NCBI GenBank assembly: GCA_964430105.1
Contig: CAYSEF010000002.1
Location: 18,476-82,475, forward strand
Length of the DNA stretch: 64,000 nt
Direction: 5' to 3'
Source of the DNA: UMGS1696 sp964430105
GTDB taxonomy: Bacteria; Bacillota; Clostridia; Oscillospirales; CAG-272
In this document: positions 47,464 through 55,197 of the stretch, one piece after another
How the letters are laid out: every line of letters starts with the position of its first letter
Numbering within the stretch: the first letter of the stretch is position 1
Program-made: the position numbers and the translations under genes
The notes under the pieces: generated by a model
Databases searched by the model: none
What the model was told of the DNA's origin: nothing
What the model saw: only the letters and a program-made list of their open reading frames with translations

Positions 47464-48759
47464 CTACAAATACTTTTTCATATACCTCTCGATAGAATAT
47501 TCCATCGCATCAAGTATATCGATATCCGAGGTAAAATTGTCAAGTCGCTTATCCGTCGTTGACTTTTCATCCCATACAGCGGATGCCAAACCCTCTCGCA
47601 GGATACTGCATTCTCGAAGAAGCTTGAATCTCCCCGTTGATAAAAGCGAATTGACAAATGCAATACGATCGGCAATAGGGCGTTTAGCACAATCCATCAC
47701 CGTTACTGTATCACCCCTCGCAGCCAAAAATCGTCGAAGGCCCGTAATAAGATACTGTGCTTCACTGTCTGCAAAAACATAACGCACCTGTACATCTCGC
47801 CATCGCTCACGAATTCCTTCAAGAAAATGCAGAAATTCGTTGTTTATCCTCGTCGGATCGATCTCGCCTTTATCCCCTGCAACTGCACGTTCACTGATAA
47901 CACACAGCTTTCGCTCTTTTACAAACGCTGTCGCAACGAATGTAGTTTTTGATCTGTTACCGCCAAAATCCACGCCAATGTTAATAAATTCCATTTCATC
48001 GACTGAAATATCATCTACCGTAAATAATGCGGGAGCATCGGCAAATTTGCGATAAATCAAGCCCTCTGCCGCACATCGCTGTCCAAGAATATCTCTGCGA
48101 TACCAGACGGAATCCTTATCATATTGAGCCGTTATTTCCGTTATTCTTTCCTGCGGAATAAGCGGATTATCAAAAATGGTGAAATGTGCGTAATTATAAT
48201 AATTTCCGCCAAGGCTTTCTTCTGATGCATATCTGTCAAGGTAATCCTTATATATCGGATGCGACGGATTTGATGGATTGAGATCCCAAAATATACGCCG
48301 TTTTTTTGCCGCAAGCTGACGGTTACACGCCTCTTTGATGAACGAATCTGAGTGTAGGTTGATTTCTGTGGCTATCCACATACCATACGAATTACCACGA
48401 ATACGCTTGTAAGAATCAGAATTCTTTCCGCCCGAAAAAATTACTATCCTCTCTCCGAGTTTTGTATTCACAATAAGCGCATCGTTTCCTCGATATCGTG
48501 ACCACCTGCATCGACCTTCAAATATATTGCACAGACCAAGCCCGTTGCAGTCGCCAATATTCAGCTTTGCATTGCCGAGAGTTGAACCGCTTGCAAGGTG
48601 ATATTTGTCAGGTGAAGCTTCAAGTAACGCAGCAAAGACAAATACATTGTCAACTGTTTTTCCCGCACGCACCGCACCTTCTGCAACATTTATCGTACAA
48701 TCATACGCACGTCGCATATATTCACGATGCTTGTCGCCGAAAACATAATTCATGCTCAT
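47464..48759 (-). CDS. phage terminase large subunit (PBSX/Terminase_3 type)
   Basis: This 431-residue motor packages DNA into the capsid. It has a Walker A variant GAVRAGKT (28-35), and a Walker B-like WIATEINLH (128-136) with the acidic E132 but T131 where D is usual. The C-terminal nuclease domain carries acidic residues at D264, D331, and in DIDILD (412-417). Both ATPase and nuclease parts are therefore plausible. It overlaps the small subunit gene by four bases. Confidence 0.88.
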   Translation of the reverse strand: MSMNYVFGDKHREYMRRAYDCTINVAEGAVRAGKTVDNVFVFAALLEASPDKYHLASGSTLGNAKLNIGDCNGLGLCNIFEGRCRWSRYRGNDALIVNTKLGERIVIFSGGKNSDSYKRIRGNSYGMWIATEINLHSDSFIKEACNRQLAAKKRRIFWDLNPSNPSHPIYKDYLDRYASEESLGGNYYNYAHFTIFDNPLIPQERITEITAQYDKDSVWYRRDILGQRCAAEGLIYRKFADAPALFTVDDISVDEMEFINIGVDFGGNRSKTTFVATAFVKERKLCVISERAVAGDKGEIDPTRINNEFLHFLEGIRERWRDVQVRYVFADSEAQYLITGLRRFLAARGDTVTVMDCAKRPIADRIAFVNSLLSTGRFKLLRECSILREGLASAVWDEKSTTDKRLDNFTSDIDILDAMEYSIERYMKKYL

Positions 48760-49133
48760 GACCCATCCCCCTCGAAGATATCCGCACGCAGAGTTTCTAT
48801 CTCAGCAGAAGCTGTCACTGCACGACGTGATTTTCTCCCGAATATACCATGCACATCGAACAGCTCGAAATACAGCTTTATCGCCGGAACACTTCCCTTC
48901 ATGGCTGTTTCGACAAGTGAATGAAGCATATACGGTGCATAAATACCACTCATGCGAGAAGTCATATTTCCCGCACATTCCGCAAATGAATCATCAAGTA
49001 TCCACGAGGTAAATTCTTCCTCAGAAATGCCATATTCTTCAAGCAGCTCCTCAAGCGAACGTCCACTTTGCAGCATCGCATATGCAAGAAGCATTTGCTG
49101 TGATTTACAGTTCAGCGAAGATTGTATCTCCAT
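48756..49133 (-). CDS. phage terminase small subunit
   Basis: The start at 49133 follows AAAGGAGG and gives a 125-residue protein with a helical N-terminal region with a helix-turn-helix-like pattern (SGRSLEELLEEYGISEEEF), typical of DNA-recognition subunits of packaging terminases. Position directly before the large subunit supports this. It is the first gene of the particle operon, and the proposed promoter and repeats are upstream. Confidence 0.72.
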   Translation of the reverse strand: MEIQSSLNCKSQQMLLAYAMLQSGRSLEELLEEYGISEEEFTSWILDDSFAECAGNMTSRMSGIYAPYMLHSLVETAMKGSVPAIKLYFELFDVHGIFGRKSRRAVTASAEIETLRADIFEGDGS

Positions 49134-49166
49134 CGTTTTCCTCCTTTCGTTTCTCGCTGTGCCTAT

Positions 49167-49175
49167 ATTGTAGCA
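49167..49175 (-). promoter_or_regulatory. extended -10 promoter element before terS
   Basis: On the minus strand TGCTACAAT (TGN-extended -10) ends about 33 bases before the terS ATG, with a leader containing AAAGGAGG. No good -35 hexamer lies 17 bases upstream, which is the usual picture for activator-dependent phage late promoters. Confidence 0.45.
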
Positions 49176-49205
49176 TGATGCAAGCATATCCTTCGCCCCG
49201 TAAAA

Positions 49206-49224
49206 TTCCCACAAGCTTCCCACG
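49206..49224 (-). repeat. 11-base-spaced direct repeat upstream of the terS promoter
   Basis: GTGGGAA occurs twice on the minus strand, at 49217-49223 and 49206-49212, exactly 11 bases apart. It lies about 46-64 bases upstream of the predicted start point, a typical activator position. Confidence 0.4.
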
Positions 49225-49240
49225 AGTTGTTCACAATTCC

Positions 49241-49271
49241 AAAAACAAAAAATGGAGGATAAATCCCCCAT
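49241..49271 (-). terminator. intrinsic terminator in the terS leader (proximal)
   Basis: An 8-bp stem ATGGGGGA/TCCTCCAT with a TTTA loop followed by TTTTTTGTTTTT on the minus strand. Confidence 0.75.
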
Positions 49272-49417
49272 TTAATGACATTTTTCAAATATTTTATTTC
49301 TAAAATCCCACTTTTCACCGATTAGTGGTGAATCAGCACCAATTTACCCCAACCACCTCATCTTTGCCGAAAAAACGCAAAAGAATTTCGTTACAATTTC
49401 GTAATAATTTTTGATAC

Positions 49418-49472
49418 AAAAAAATCCCGTCACACGACCGAGCATCAAGCCGATGACTGTCGTAATGACGGG
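49418..49472 (-). terminator. intrinsic terminator in the terS leader (distal), end of a short RNA
   Basis: On the minus strand CCCGTCA and TGACGGG enclose a further ACGAC/GTCGT stem and a CATC/GATG stem, followed by seven T (49418-49424). It ends a transcript of about 90 bases from the promoter at 49516-49544. The 49134-49596 gap (463 bases) holds only these signals and no gene. Confidence 0.85.
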
Positions 49473-49515
49473 TGTAAGAGGAAGGCTAAATTAAAACTAC
49501 ACTATTACCAGTTGT

Positions 49516-49544
49516 ATTATACTCCACATTTTGTGTTATGTCAA
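49516..49544 (-). promoter_or_regulatory. sigma-A promoter upstream of the phage operon leader
   Basis: TTGACA (49539-49544) and TATAAT (49516-49521) on the minus strand with a 17-base spacer. Its transcript meets a terminator within about 90 bases. Confidence 0.85.
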
Positions 49545-49596
49545 GCATTTTCTTCAATATATTGAAAATAATTACAATTAAAATTAAATTAACTGC

Positions 49597-50310
49597 TTAA
49601 AGTACGACAGCATCAACAGTCATAATAGTACGTTGTTTATCTGCTCCACGCATTTCAACCGCATAATCAAGCTCCATCGAACCACCACATTCAAAATCGA
49701 AGCTTCCCCTGCATTTTTTCGTGTATACAGCCATCTCAAACGCCATTATGGGAGTCTGATAAACTGAAATATGGCGTACTCCTTCTTCACATACGATATT
49801 GTTCAGCACAGAGCCTGTACGATATATCGAAACAGAATTCGGTCTTGCCGGATCGTAAACTATTACAGATTCGGTTTCATCCATAGATTCGCCCTCGATA
49901 TACGATATCTCAATAATTTCACGTCCGCCTTCTGTTCTTCTGCGAAGCTCGCCGATTGTACGGTAAACGTAAACATCATCCTCATCTTCCGGTTGTATTT
50001 CCTGAAGCTTCTGCCATATTTCCTCAAACATCTGACGTTCTTCATCAGACATATTTTCGCTTTCGTCGGATTCATCTTCGCCTGCGTTGTATATCTCTGT
50101 TTCAGATAATCCCGCATCACGATCAAGCATATCCTGAACAGTAGCGTACATCTCCTCAGGATAATCCTCAGGATTAGCGTGCTTTTCTTCCTTAAACATA
50201 TCGCGCTTATTTGAAAAGAACGACTGCGTAATCGCATTAGTTCTGTTGTCAGGTAAAATGTGCTTTGACGTAAGTGTCAGCTTAACCATTCTTTTATCTG
50301 CGTTATCCAT
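49597..50310 (-). CDS. DUF1934-family beta-barrel protein
   Basis: This 237-residue protein has a DUF1934-type C-terminal half (about 110-237) of beta strands, e.g. YDPARPNSVSIYRTGSVLNN and HISVYQTPIMAFEMAVYT. A polar acidic insert of about 60 residues (about 45-105, with DESDESENMSDEE) separates an N-terminal strand from the rest, making it longer than most relatives (about 140-150). Function is unknown; a calycin-like small-molecule fold has been suggested for the family. It lies 18 bases after the MATE gene. Confidence 0.75.
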   Translation of the reverse strand: MDNADKRMVKLTLTSKHILPDNRTNAITQSFFSNKRDMFKEEKHANPEDYPEEMYATVQDMLDRDAGLSETEIYNAGEDESDESENMSDEERQMFEEIWQKLQEIQPEDEDDVYVYRTIGELRRRTEGGREIIEISYIEGESMDETESVIVYDPARPNSVSIYRTGSVLNNIVCEEGVRHISVYQTPIMAFEMAVYTKKCRGSFDFECGGSMELDYAVEMRGADKQRTIMTVDAVVL

Positions 50311-50328
50311 AATTTACCTTATCTGCTC

Positions 50329-51777
50329 CTATTTGATTTCTGTTTTGTCATGAACATCAGTCATGCTATTGAGTTCATTTACGTTATTGTTTGAATTTGC
50401 GTTATTCGCTTCCATTTTTCTTCTGACCTTCGGGAATACAACTGCACAAGCGGGTACAAGAAGTACGCAAGCTGCAAACCAAGCACACGGATCGGCGTAA
50501 CAAGCAGCATCAAAGCCATACTTATCGACAAATCCAAGTGCAACGATAGCTCTTGCGAACATTTCAAAAATACCGGCAAACATTGCTGTAACACCATATT
50601 CAAGTCCCTGCAAAGCGAATCTGCATACCATCAATACGCCAAGCGGGATATAAAGAACGCTGTTTCTGCGTAGATATGTGCGAACATACATGAGAAGCGT
50701 ATCGAGTCTGGGGTCCTCACGATTGATAAATATCAGTGAAACGTACTCACCGGCGAGGAAAATGACTGCACCGATAACAACGCTGTATACGACTGCAATA
50801 AGCATACCGCCCCAGAAGCCACGCTTAACTCTGTCGTATTTTCCTGCACCGATATTCTGACCGCACCATGTAGATATTGTAACACCAAGCGTTGAAAACG
50901 GAAGATGTACAAATGACTGTACCTTATGAGCGGCAGTAACAGAGGCGATTATATCAGTACCAAGACCGTTTACGGAAGTCTGAACAAGTACAGAACCTAT
51001 AGCTGTAATAGAATACTGAAGTGCCATAGGAAGTCCGGACATAAGCAAACGCTTAGATACAAGCATATTGAATCTGCGTTCTTCAGCCTTCACACGGAAC
51101 ACGGTATAGTGCTTACGGATATAGATAAAGCACGCAACCGCAGACACGATCTGTGAAATAATAGTTGCAATAGCAGCACCCTGAACACCGTTTCCGACGA
51201 TAAATACAAATACAAAGTCAAGAACGATATTAACAACAGATGCAACAATAAGAATTATAAGCGGAGTACGGCTGTTACCCATTGCACGCATAAGCCCCGC
51301 CTGAGTATTGTAAGCGATAGTGGCAGGTATTCCAAGGAATATCACTCTAAGATAGTCAAAGGCATCTGAATAGATATCCTCACCGAAATTCATGATATCA
51401 AGTATCGATCCCAGTGCCAATGATGTTGCCGTAGTAAGTACCACTGCAAAGAAAAGGCCAAGCCAAACGATATTCCATACACATTTGACTAACATATTTT
51501 TATCATTTGCACCGAATGCCTGAGAAACCGGTATACAGAAGCCGGCACACATACCGTCAACGAAGCCTATAACAAGGAAGGTTATCGAACCTGTAGCTCC
51601 GACAGCCGCAAGAGCATTCGTTCCGACTCCCTGCCCAACGATAGCCGCATCGACCATATTATAAAACTGTTGCATAAGGTTTCCGAGAAGTATCGGCAAG
51701 CAAAACCTCAGCATCAACGACAGCACAGGCCCGTTAGTAAGGTCAAGTGTTGCCTTCTTTTTTGTAGCAGTCGCCAT
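50329..51777 (-). CDS. MATE-family multidrug exporter
   Basis: The start at 51777 follows GGGAGAA and gives 482 residues with 12 hydrophobic helices and the MATE-typical stretch LLGNLMQQFYNMVDAAIVG near the N-terminus. MATE proteins export organic cations and drugs with H+ or Na+ gradients. The substrate is unknown. It is followed by the DUF1934 gene, probably in one transcript. The C-terminus carries an Asn-rich tail. Confidence 0.92.
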   Translation of the reverse strand: MATATKKKATLDLTNGPVLSLMLRFCLPILLGNLMQQFYNMVDAAIVGQGVGTNALAAVGATGSITFLVIGFVDGMCAGFCIPVSQAFGANDKNMLVKCVWNIVWLGLFFAVVLTTATSLALGSILDIMNFGEDIYSDAFDYLRVIFLGIPATIAYNTQAGLMRAMGNSRTPLIILIVASVVNIVLDFVFVFIVGNGVQGAAIATIISQIVSAVACFIYIRKHYTVFRVKAEERRFNMLVSKRLLMSGLPMALQYSITAIGSVLVQTSVNGLGTDIIASVTAAHKVQSFVHLPFSTLGVTISTWCGQNIGAGKYDRVKRGFWGGMLIAVVYSVVIGAVIFLAGEYVSLIFINREDPRLDTLLMYVRTYLRRNSVLYIPLGVLMVCRFALQGLEYGVTAMFAGIFEMFARAIVALGFVDKYGFDAACYADPCAWFAACVLLVPACAVVFPKVRRKMEANNANSNNNVNELNSMTDVHDKTEIK

Positions 51778-51804
51778 AATGTTCTCCCTAATGAACAAAA
51801 ATGA

Positions 51805-51831
51805 AGGGCATTGTGATAATTCATAACGCCC
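51805..51831 (-). terminator. weak terminator-like hairpin after the PHP gene
   Basis: GGGCGTTATG and its near-complement form a short stem followed on the minus strand by TTCATTTTTG. The T-run is imperfect, so efficiency is doubtful. Confidence 0.4.
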
Positions 51832-51861
51832 GTATCTCATTTTTTAACCAATTTTTTATTT

Positions 51862-52638
51862 TTATAGCTTAACTTCTCTCAGTGTAGGATTAAGATTTAC
51901 CTTTGCACCGTATTTTTCTGCCAATTCAACGGCAAAATTGAACGACTTCAAATCAGCGGTAACATCAGCAGAATGTGCGTCACAGCCAATGCAAACCTCT
52001 GCGCCTATTTCACCGCAAAGCTGAATAAATCTTTCATGAGGATAGTGTCTGCGATCTCGAACACCGAGCAGATTTATCTCAAGCGGAATATTCTTTGATT
52101 TTGCAAATTCAATAAGTCTTGAATAATGCTTGTCGAATATCTTTTCATCTCCGACAAAATGCATATTATCGGGGTGAGCAGCGTATGTGAAAACTCCCGT
52201 TCCAAGTCCTTCTATGACCTGATTTACAAATTTTTCGAGAATTGCTTCATTGTCCGTTCCGCCAACGTGCATACTTCCTATTTCATTATCCAGAAAATGC
52301 TGACCGAGAATAAGATAATCTACCTCACGGCTTGTTATCTGCTTGAGCATATCCTCAAAAAACTTAGGATAATACTCCGCTTCGTAACCGATCTTAATAT
52401 CTATCTTGTCCTTGTATTCCTCTTTCAGCGCAAGAAGTGTGTCAACATAATCATCCATTTCATTGCACAGCATTCTAAAGCCTGACTGATATCCGTTCGG
52501 GAAAGGATACGGCACATGATCTGCAAATCCGAGCGTTGTAAGTCCACCTGCAATGGCATTTTCGATATATTCTCTTTCTCTGCCTGACGCATGACGACAT
52601 CTAAATGTGTGCGTATGCAGATTAGTAATCATTTTCAT
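51862..52638 (-). CDS. PHP-domain phosphatase (histidinol-phosphatase type)
   Basis: 258 residues. The PHP metal-binding motif HTH (residues 8-10, NLHTHTFRCRHASG), further His/Asp sites (GFADHVPYP, YLILGQHFLDNE, TYAAHPDN, and the final GCDAHSAD) make a complete PHP active site. The family includes histidinol-phosphatase HisK; the substrate here is not proven because no other his genes are adjacent. The start follows AGGAGG by 7 bases and a promoter is nearby upstream. Confidence 0.88.
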   Translation of the reverse strand: MKMITNLHTHTFRCRHASGREREYIENAIAGGLTTLGFADHVPYPFPNGYQSGFRMLCNEMDDYVDTLLALKEEYKDKIDIKIGYEAEYYPKFFEDMLKQITSREVDYLILGQHFLDNEIGSMHVGGTDNEAILEKFVNQVIEGLGTGVFTYAAHPDNMHFVGDEKIFDKHYSRLIEFAKSKNIPLEINLLGVRDRRHYPHERFIQLCGEIGAEVCIGCDAHSADVTADLKSFNFAVELAEKYGAKVNLNPTLREVKL

Positions 52639-52682
52639 AACAAAATCCTCCTATAAATTATAAAATTATAAGACCGTCACTA

Positions 52683-52711
52683 ATTTTATCATAATCTCGA
52701 CGAACTTACAA
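52683..52711 (-). promoter_or_regulatory. sigma-A-like promoter for the PHP gene
   Basis: On the minus strand TTGTAA (52706-52711), 17 bases, TAAAAT (52683-52688). Hexamers deviate from consensus at two and one positions. Confidence 0.6.
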
Positions 52712-52801
52712 TAGCAGAAATGTGCAATTATTATGTCGTGGAATGTAAAGTTTTTGGAGTGAAATTAGTCTTACCGTGACATAATACATCATTTATGCCT
52801 C

Positions 52802-52830
52802 TTGACAAAATATTTATCGTGTGCTATAAT
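52802..52830 (+). promoter_or_regulatory. sigma-A promoter of the regulator pair
   Basis: TTGACA (52802-52807) and TATAAT (52825-52830) with a 17-base spacer. It drives the zinc-ribbon gene at 52886. Confidence 0.85.
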
Positions 52831-52885
52831 ACCAGCACCATGAACATTCGTTCTTGTTCCGCCCGAAAATTTATACGAAGGAGTT

Positions 52886-53194
52886 ATGGAGCAAAATAAG
52901 TTTATAAAAAAGCAAAAAATAATTGCATATTGCGAGGCTTGCGGAAATGCACTTTACGATGGTGATACAGCGTATAAGCTGATGTGGCATATATATTGCC
53001 CACCCTGCATTGACAGTGCGCTTATCATATGTCGTAACGCAGATGAAACAGCAAAGCCTAAAGCACATTTTTCGGAAAAAGGAGTGACTATCGCAAATAT
53101 CCCACACAGAGAAATATATGTAAATACGAACGAAATTACGCTTAAAAACACTGCAAAACAGCAGAATTCAGAAAGGATGAACCATATTGACTAA
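52886..53194 (+). CDS. small zinc-ribbon-like protein
   Basis: 102 residues. Two Cys pairs, CEACG (about 16-20) and CPPC (about 38-41), with an intervening His resemble a zinc-ribbon. The rest is polar. Such small proteins are common in phage regulatory regions, but I cannot name a family. AAGGAG lies only two bases from the ATG, a tight spacing. The end overlaps the start of the regulator gene by eight bases. Confidence 0.6.
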   Translation: MEQNKFIKKQKIIAYCEACGNALYDGDTAYKLMWHIYCPPCIDSALIICRNADETAKPKAHFSEKGVTIANIPHREIYVNTNEITLKNTAKQQNSERMNHID

Positions 53195-53543
53195 AGATTA
53201 CTATAAGAAAAAAGCTGAACAATTACTCAAAAATATCGAAGCATATAAAATCTCTGTGGAAATAATGAGGGAGCTTGAAAGCTGTGGTGGACTTTCTCTG
53301 AGAAAAGCAAAAACAGCGCATATAAAAAGAGAGCATTACGAAAAACTGATAAGCGCAACAGAACGTGCAATGACACTTCTGACTCCTACAGAACGCCGGA
53401 TAATAGAGGAATTATATTTCAGAAATGATGAACATTCGTTCTTTGACGTGTGCGAAATTTGTGCAATGGAAAAAAGCAGTATTTACCGACATCGTGATAA
53501 AGCACTGAACAAAATCGGCAAAGCAATATTCACTTTAGGCTGA
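53187..53543 (+). CDS. sigma-region-4-like regulator (ArpU/RinA-like)
   Basis: The product (118 residues) starts at TTG after AAAGGAT and overlaps the zinc-ribbon gene. The C-terminal half carries a helix-turn-helix in the sigma-70 region 4 style, from LLTPTERRIIEELYF through SIYRHRDKALNKIGKAIF. The N-terminal half is a basic coiled-coil-like helix. Phage late-gene activators such as ArpU and RinA share this layout. The nearest phage genes are 3.7 kb away and on the other strand, so the target is inferred to be the phage operon but is not shown. Confidence 0.6.
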   Translation: MTKDYYKKKAEQLLKNIEAYKISVEIMRELESCGGLSLRKAKTAHIKREHYEKLISATERAMTLLTPTERRIIEELYFRNDEHSFFDVCEICAMEKSSIYRHRDKALNKIGKAIFTLG

Positions 53544-53555
53544 TCCTGCCACGCT

Positions 53556-53584
53556 TGACTTCATGTTAATCATGTGGTATAATT
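53556..53584 (+). promoter_or_regulatory. sigma-A promoter for the 53619 gene
   Basis: TTGACT (53556-53561) and TATAAT (53579-53584) separated by 17 bases, just after the regulator gene stop. Confidence 0.78.
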
Positions 53585-53618
53585 ATTCTACTTTAGAAAA
53601 ACAGGAGCTTCTACTTTT

Positions 53619-54290
53619 ATGAAAGAATCTATGAGAAGAGTGCGTGACGTCGTTTCGATAAAGCGTACTATTTGGTCAAATTATGATAAATTCCGTACAG
53701 TAGGCGTTTTTTATCTCGAAAAAAATGCTGTGCTTAATAAAGTGCTTGGCGAAAACGAAGAAACTATCGCAAAAATCGCTGATGAATGCAGAGATGGCGG
53801 CGTTCGCTGGAGAGGATTTCAGAAGTATCTTAACAAAATCGAAAAAGCTATCGTTGGCGATAAGGAAATAATCGACCTTTCGAAAACAGAAGAAAAAGCA
53901 CTCGATACCGTCGCAGGTATTCCTGTAGCTGAGCTTGTCAAGGTCATAGATGATCCGGCAGGCGTGAAGGTTTCATTCGCTCTGAATGGCACATTTGACG
54001 TACTCTGCAAGGGTAATCGCAATGGTTGCTTTGAAGTAAAAGGCATGGGTATCACTCCTTCCACTGAATTTACACTTGTAAATGAGCTTAACGCCTTCTG
54101 GGAAGACCGTTATTCAATCGCACTGAAAAGTGATGAGCTTTGCGTTGCTCTTTCTGCTGAGGACCCCGGAACAGGTAAAAAAGGCTCCTCCTGCGTTCGT
54201 ATCTACGTTATCGAAGGTGATAAAATAGTGATCGATGACCTCGGAAAGTATATCGACACCACCGACCTTACTCTTTGGATAAATCCGTAA
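53619..54290 (+). CDS. protein of unknown function, soluble
   Basis: 223 residues, no signal peptide or membrane segments. The N-terminal half is basic and helical; the C-terminal half is beta-rich with KGSSCVRIYVIEGDKIVIDD. I do not recognise the family. It has its own promoter and sits beside a DUF1643 gene with the same orientation. The ATG follows AGGAGC. Confidence 0.65.
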   Translation: MKESMRRVRDVVSIKRTIWSNYDKFRTVGVFYLEKNAVLNKVLGENEETIAKIADECRDGGVRWRGFQKYLNKIEKAIVGDKEIIDLSKTEEKALDTVAGIPVAELVKVIDDPAGVKVSFALNGTFDVLCKGNRNGCFEVKGMGITPSTEFTLVNELNAFWEDRYSIALKSDELCVALSAEDPGTGKKGSSCVRIYVIEGDKIVIDDLGKYIDTTDLTLWINP

Positions 54291-54344
54291 TCTGTTTCAG
54301 ATATTTTTATAATTTGGCATAAAATTCCTGAATTTGAGGTATCT

Positions 54345-54974
54345 ATGGGACATACACCATCCTCACCAACGACTGATATAGATATTCTAACATTTGCAGA
54401 TGCACTTTCCCCTTCTCAGAAATCGCAATACGACAGATCACGCTGGTTATATGTTCCCGATTTCTATTCTGAATATCGTTACATACTCGGAACACGCGGA
54501 AATTCACCTCTTATAGCGATAGGTATAAACCCCTCTACCGCAGCACCTGATGCTCTCGATAATACACTGAAATCTGTTGAACGTATCGCTCACGGCAATG
54601 GCTATGACAGCTTTATTATGTTCAATGTCTATGCTCAACGTGCTACAGATCCCGATGCAATGGAAGCTGAATTGAACACAGCACTGCATCGTGAAAACAT
54701 GAAAGCATTTGAATATGTCCTGGATATCGCAAATCAGAACGGAAAACAGCCGTCTGTTTGGGCTGCTTGGGGTACTATCATAAAAAAACGTGCATATCTC
54801 CCCGATTGTGTGCGTGATATGATAAATATCGGTGAACGATATGGTGCAAAATGGTATACCTGTGGCGCAAGATCAAAGGTTGGAGGACATCCGCATCACC
54901 CGCTTTATCTTCGCAAGGATTCAAAGCTCGAACCGTTCGATGCAAGCGAATACTTAAAGCAGTTTATAAAATAA
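54345..54974 (+). CDS. DUF1643-family protein
   Basis: The 209-residue product has the DUF1643 signature AIGINPSTA (about 64-72), followed by a helical domain and the C-terminal GGHPHHPLYLRKDSKL. Members are soluble, of unknown biochemical role, and are often found in mobile or defence-associated regions. No ribosome-binding site of good quality is visible upstream of the ATG. It may be part of the same transcript as the preceding gene. Confidence 0.8.
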   Translation: MGHTPSSPTTDIDILTFADALSPSQKSQYDRSRWLYVPDFYSEYRYILGTRGNSPLIAIGINPSTAAPDALDNTLKSVERIAHGNGYDSFIMFNVYAQRATDPDAMEAELNTALHRENMKAFEYVLDIANQNGKQPSVWAAWGTIIKKRAYLPDCVRDMINIGERYGAKWYTCGARSKVGGHPHHPLYLRKDSKLEPFDASEYLKQFIK

Positions 54975-55107
54975 GCAATAAACGTGACTATCTCAGTGAA
55001 AGCATTTTTCACACGAGATATGCCACGTTTTTCTCTATAATTTTCGCAAGTTGGGGTATATTTATCCGTTAAAATCACAAAAAAATCGTAAAATTTTATC
55101 ATTCCTC

Positions 55108-55136
55108 TTGCCAATTGCACCGAATTGTGGTATCAT
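55108..55136 (+). promoter_or_regulatory. probable promoter for the secreted protein gene
   Basis: TTGCCA (55108-55113), 17 bases, TATCAT (55131-55136). The hexamers have one and two mismatches. Confidence 0.5.
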
Positions 55137-55197
55137 AATTATTAGAGAAATTCCACTCAGACCAATACAGCAATTTACCCCGAAAGGAATGATACAT

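Larger units (their letters stand above)
36834..49175 (-). mobile_element. phage morphogenesis cluster lacking integrase, replication and lysis genes
   Basis: Seventeen minus-strand genes in standard siphovirus order, from terminase to fibre, all intact and mostly spaced by 30 bases or fewer, with small overlaps. I found no integrase, excisionase, repressor, replication, holin or endolysin gene inside or directly beside the block, and no flanking att repeats by eye. It is therefore a remnant that kept exactly the particle genes, or a domesticated particle locus. Confidence 0.8.

Noticed and set aside
36700..49600. att repeats flanking the phage block
   Set aside because: No direct repeat of useful length was seen at the edges by eye; the search is not exhaustive. 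A pairwise repeat search of 36700-36840 against 49130-49600 would settle it.
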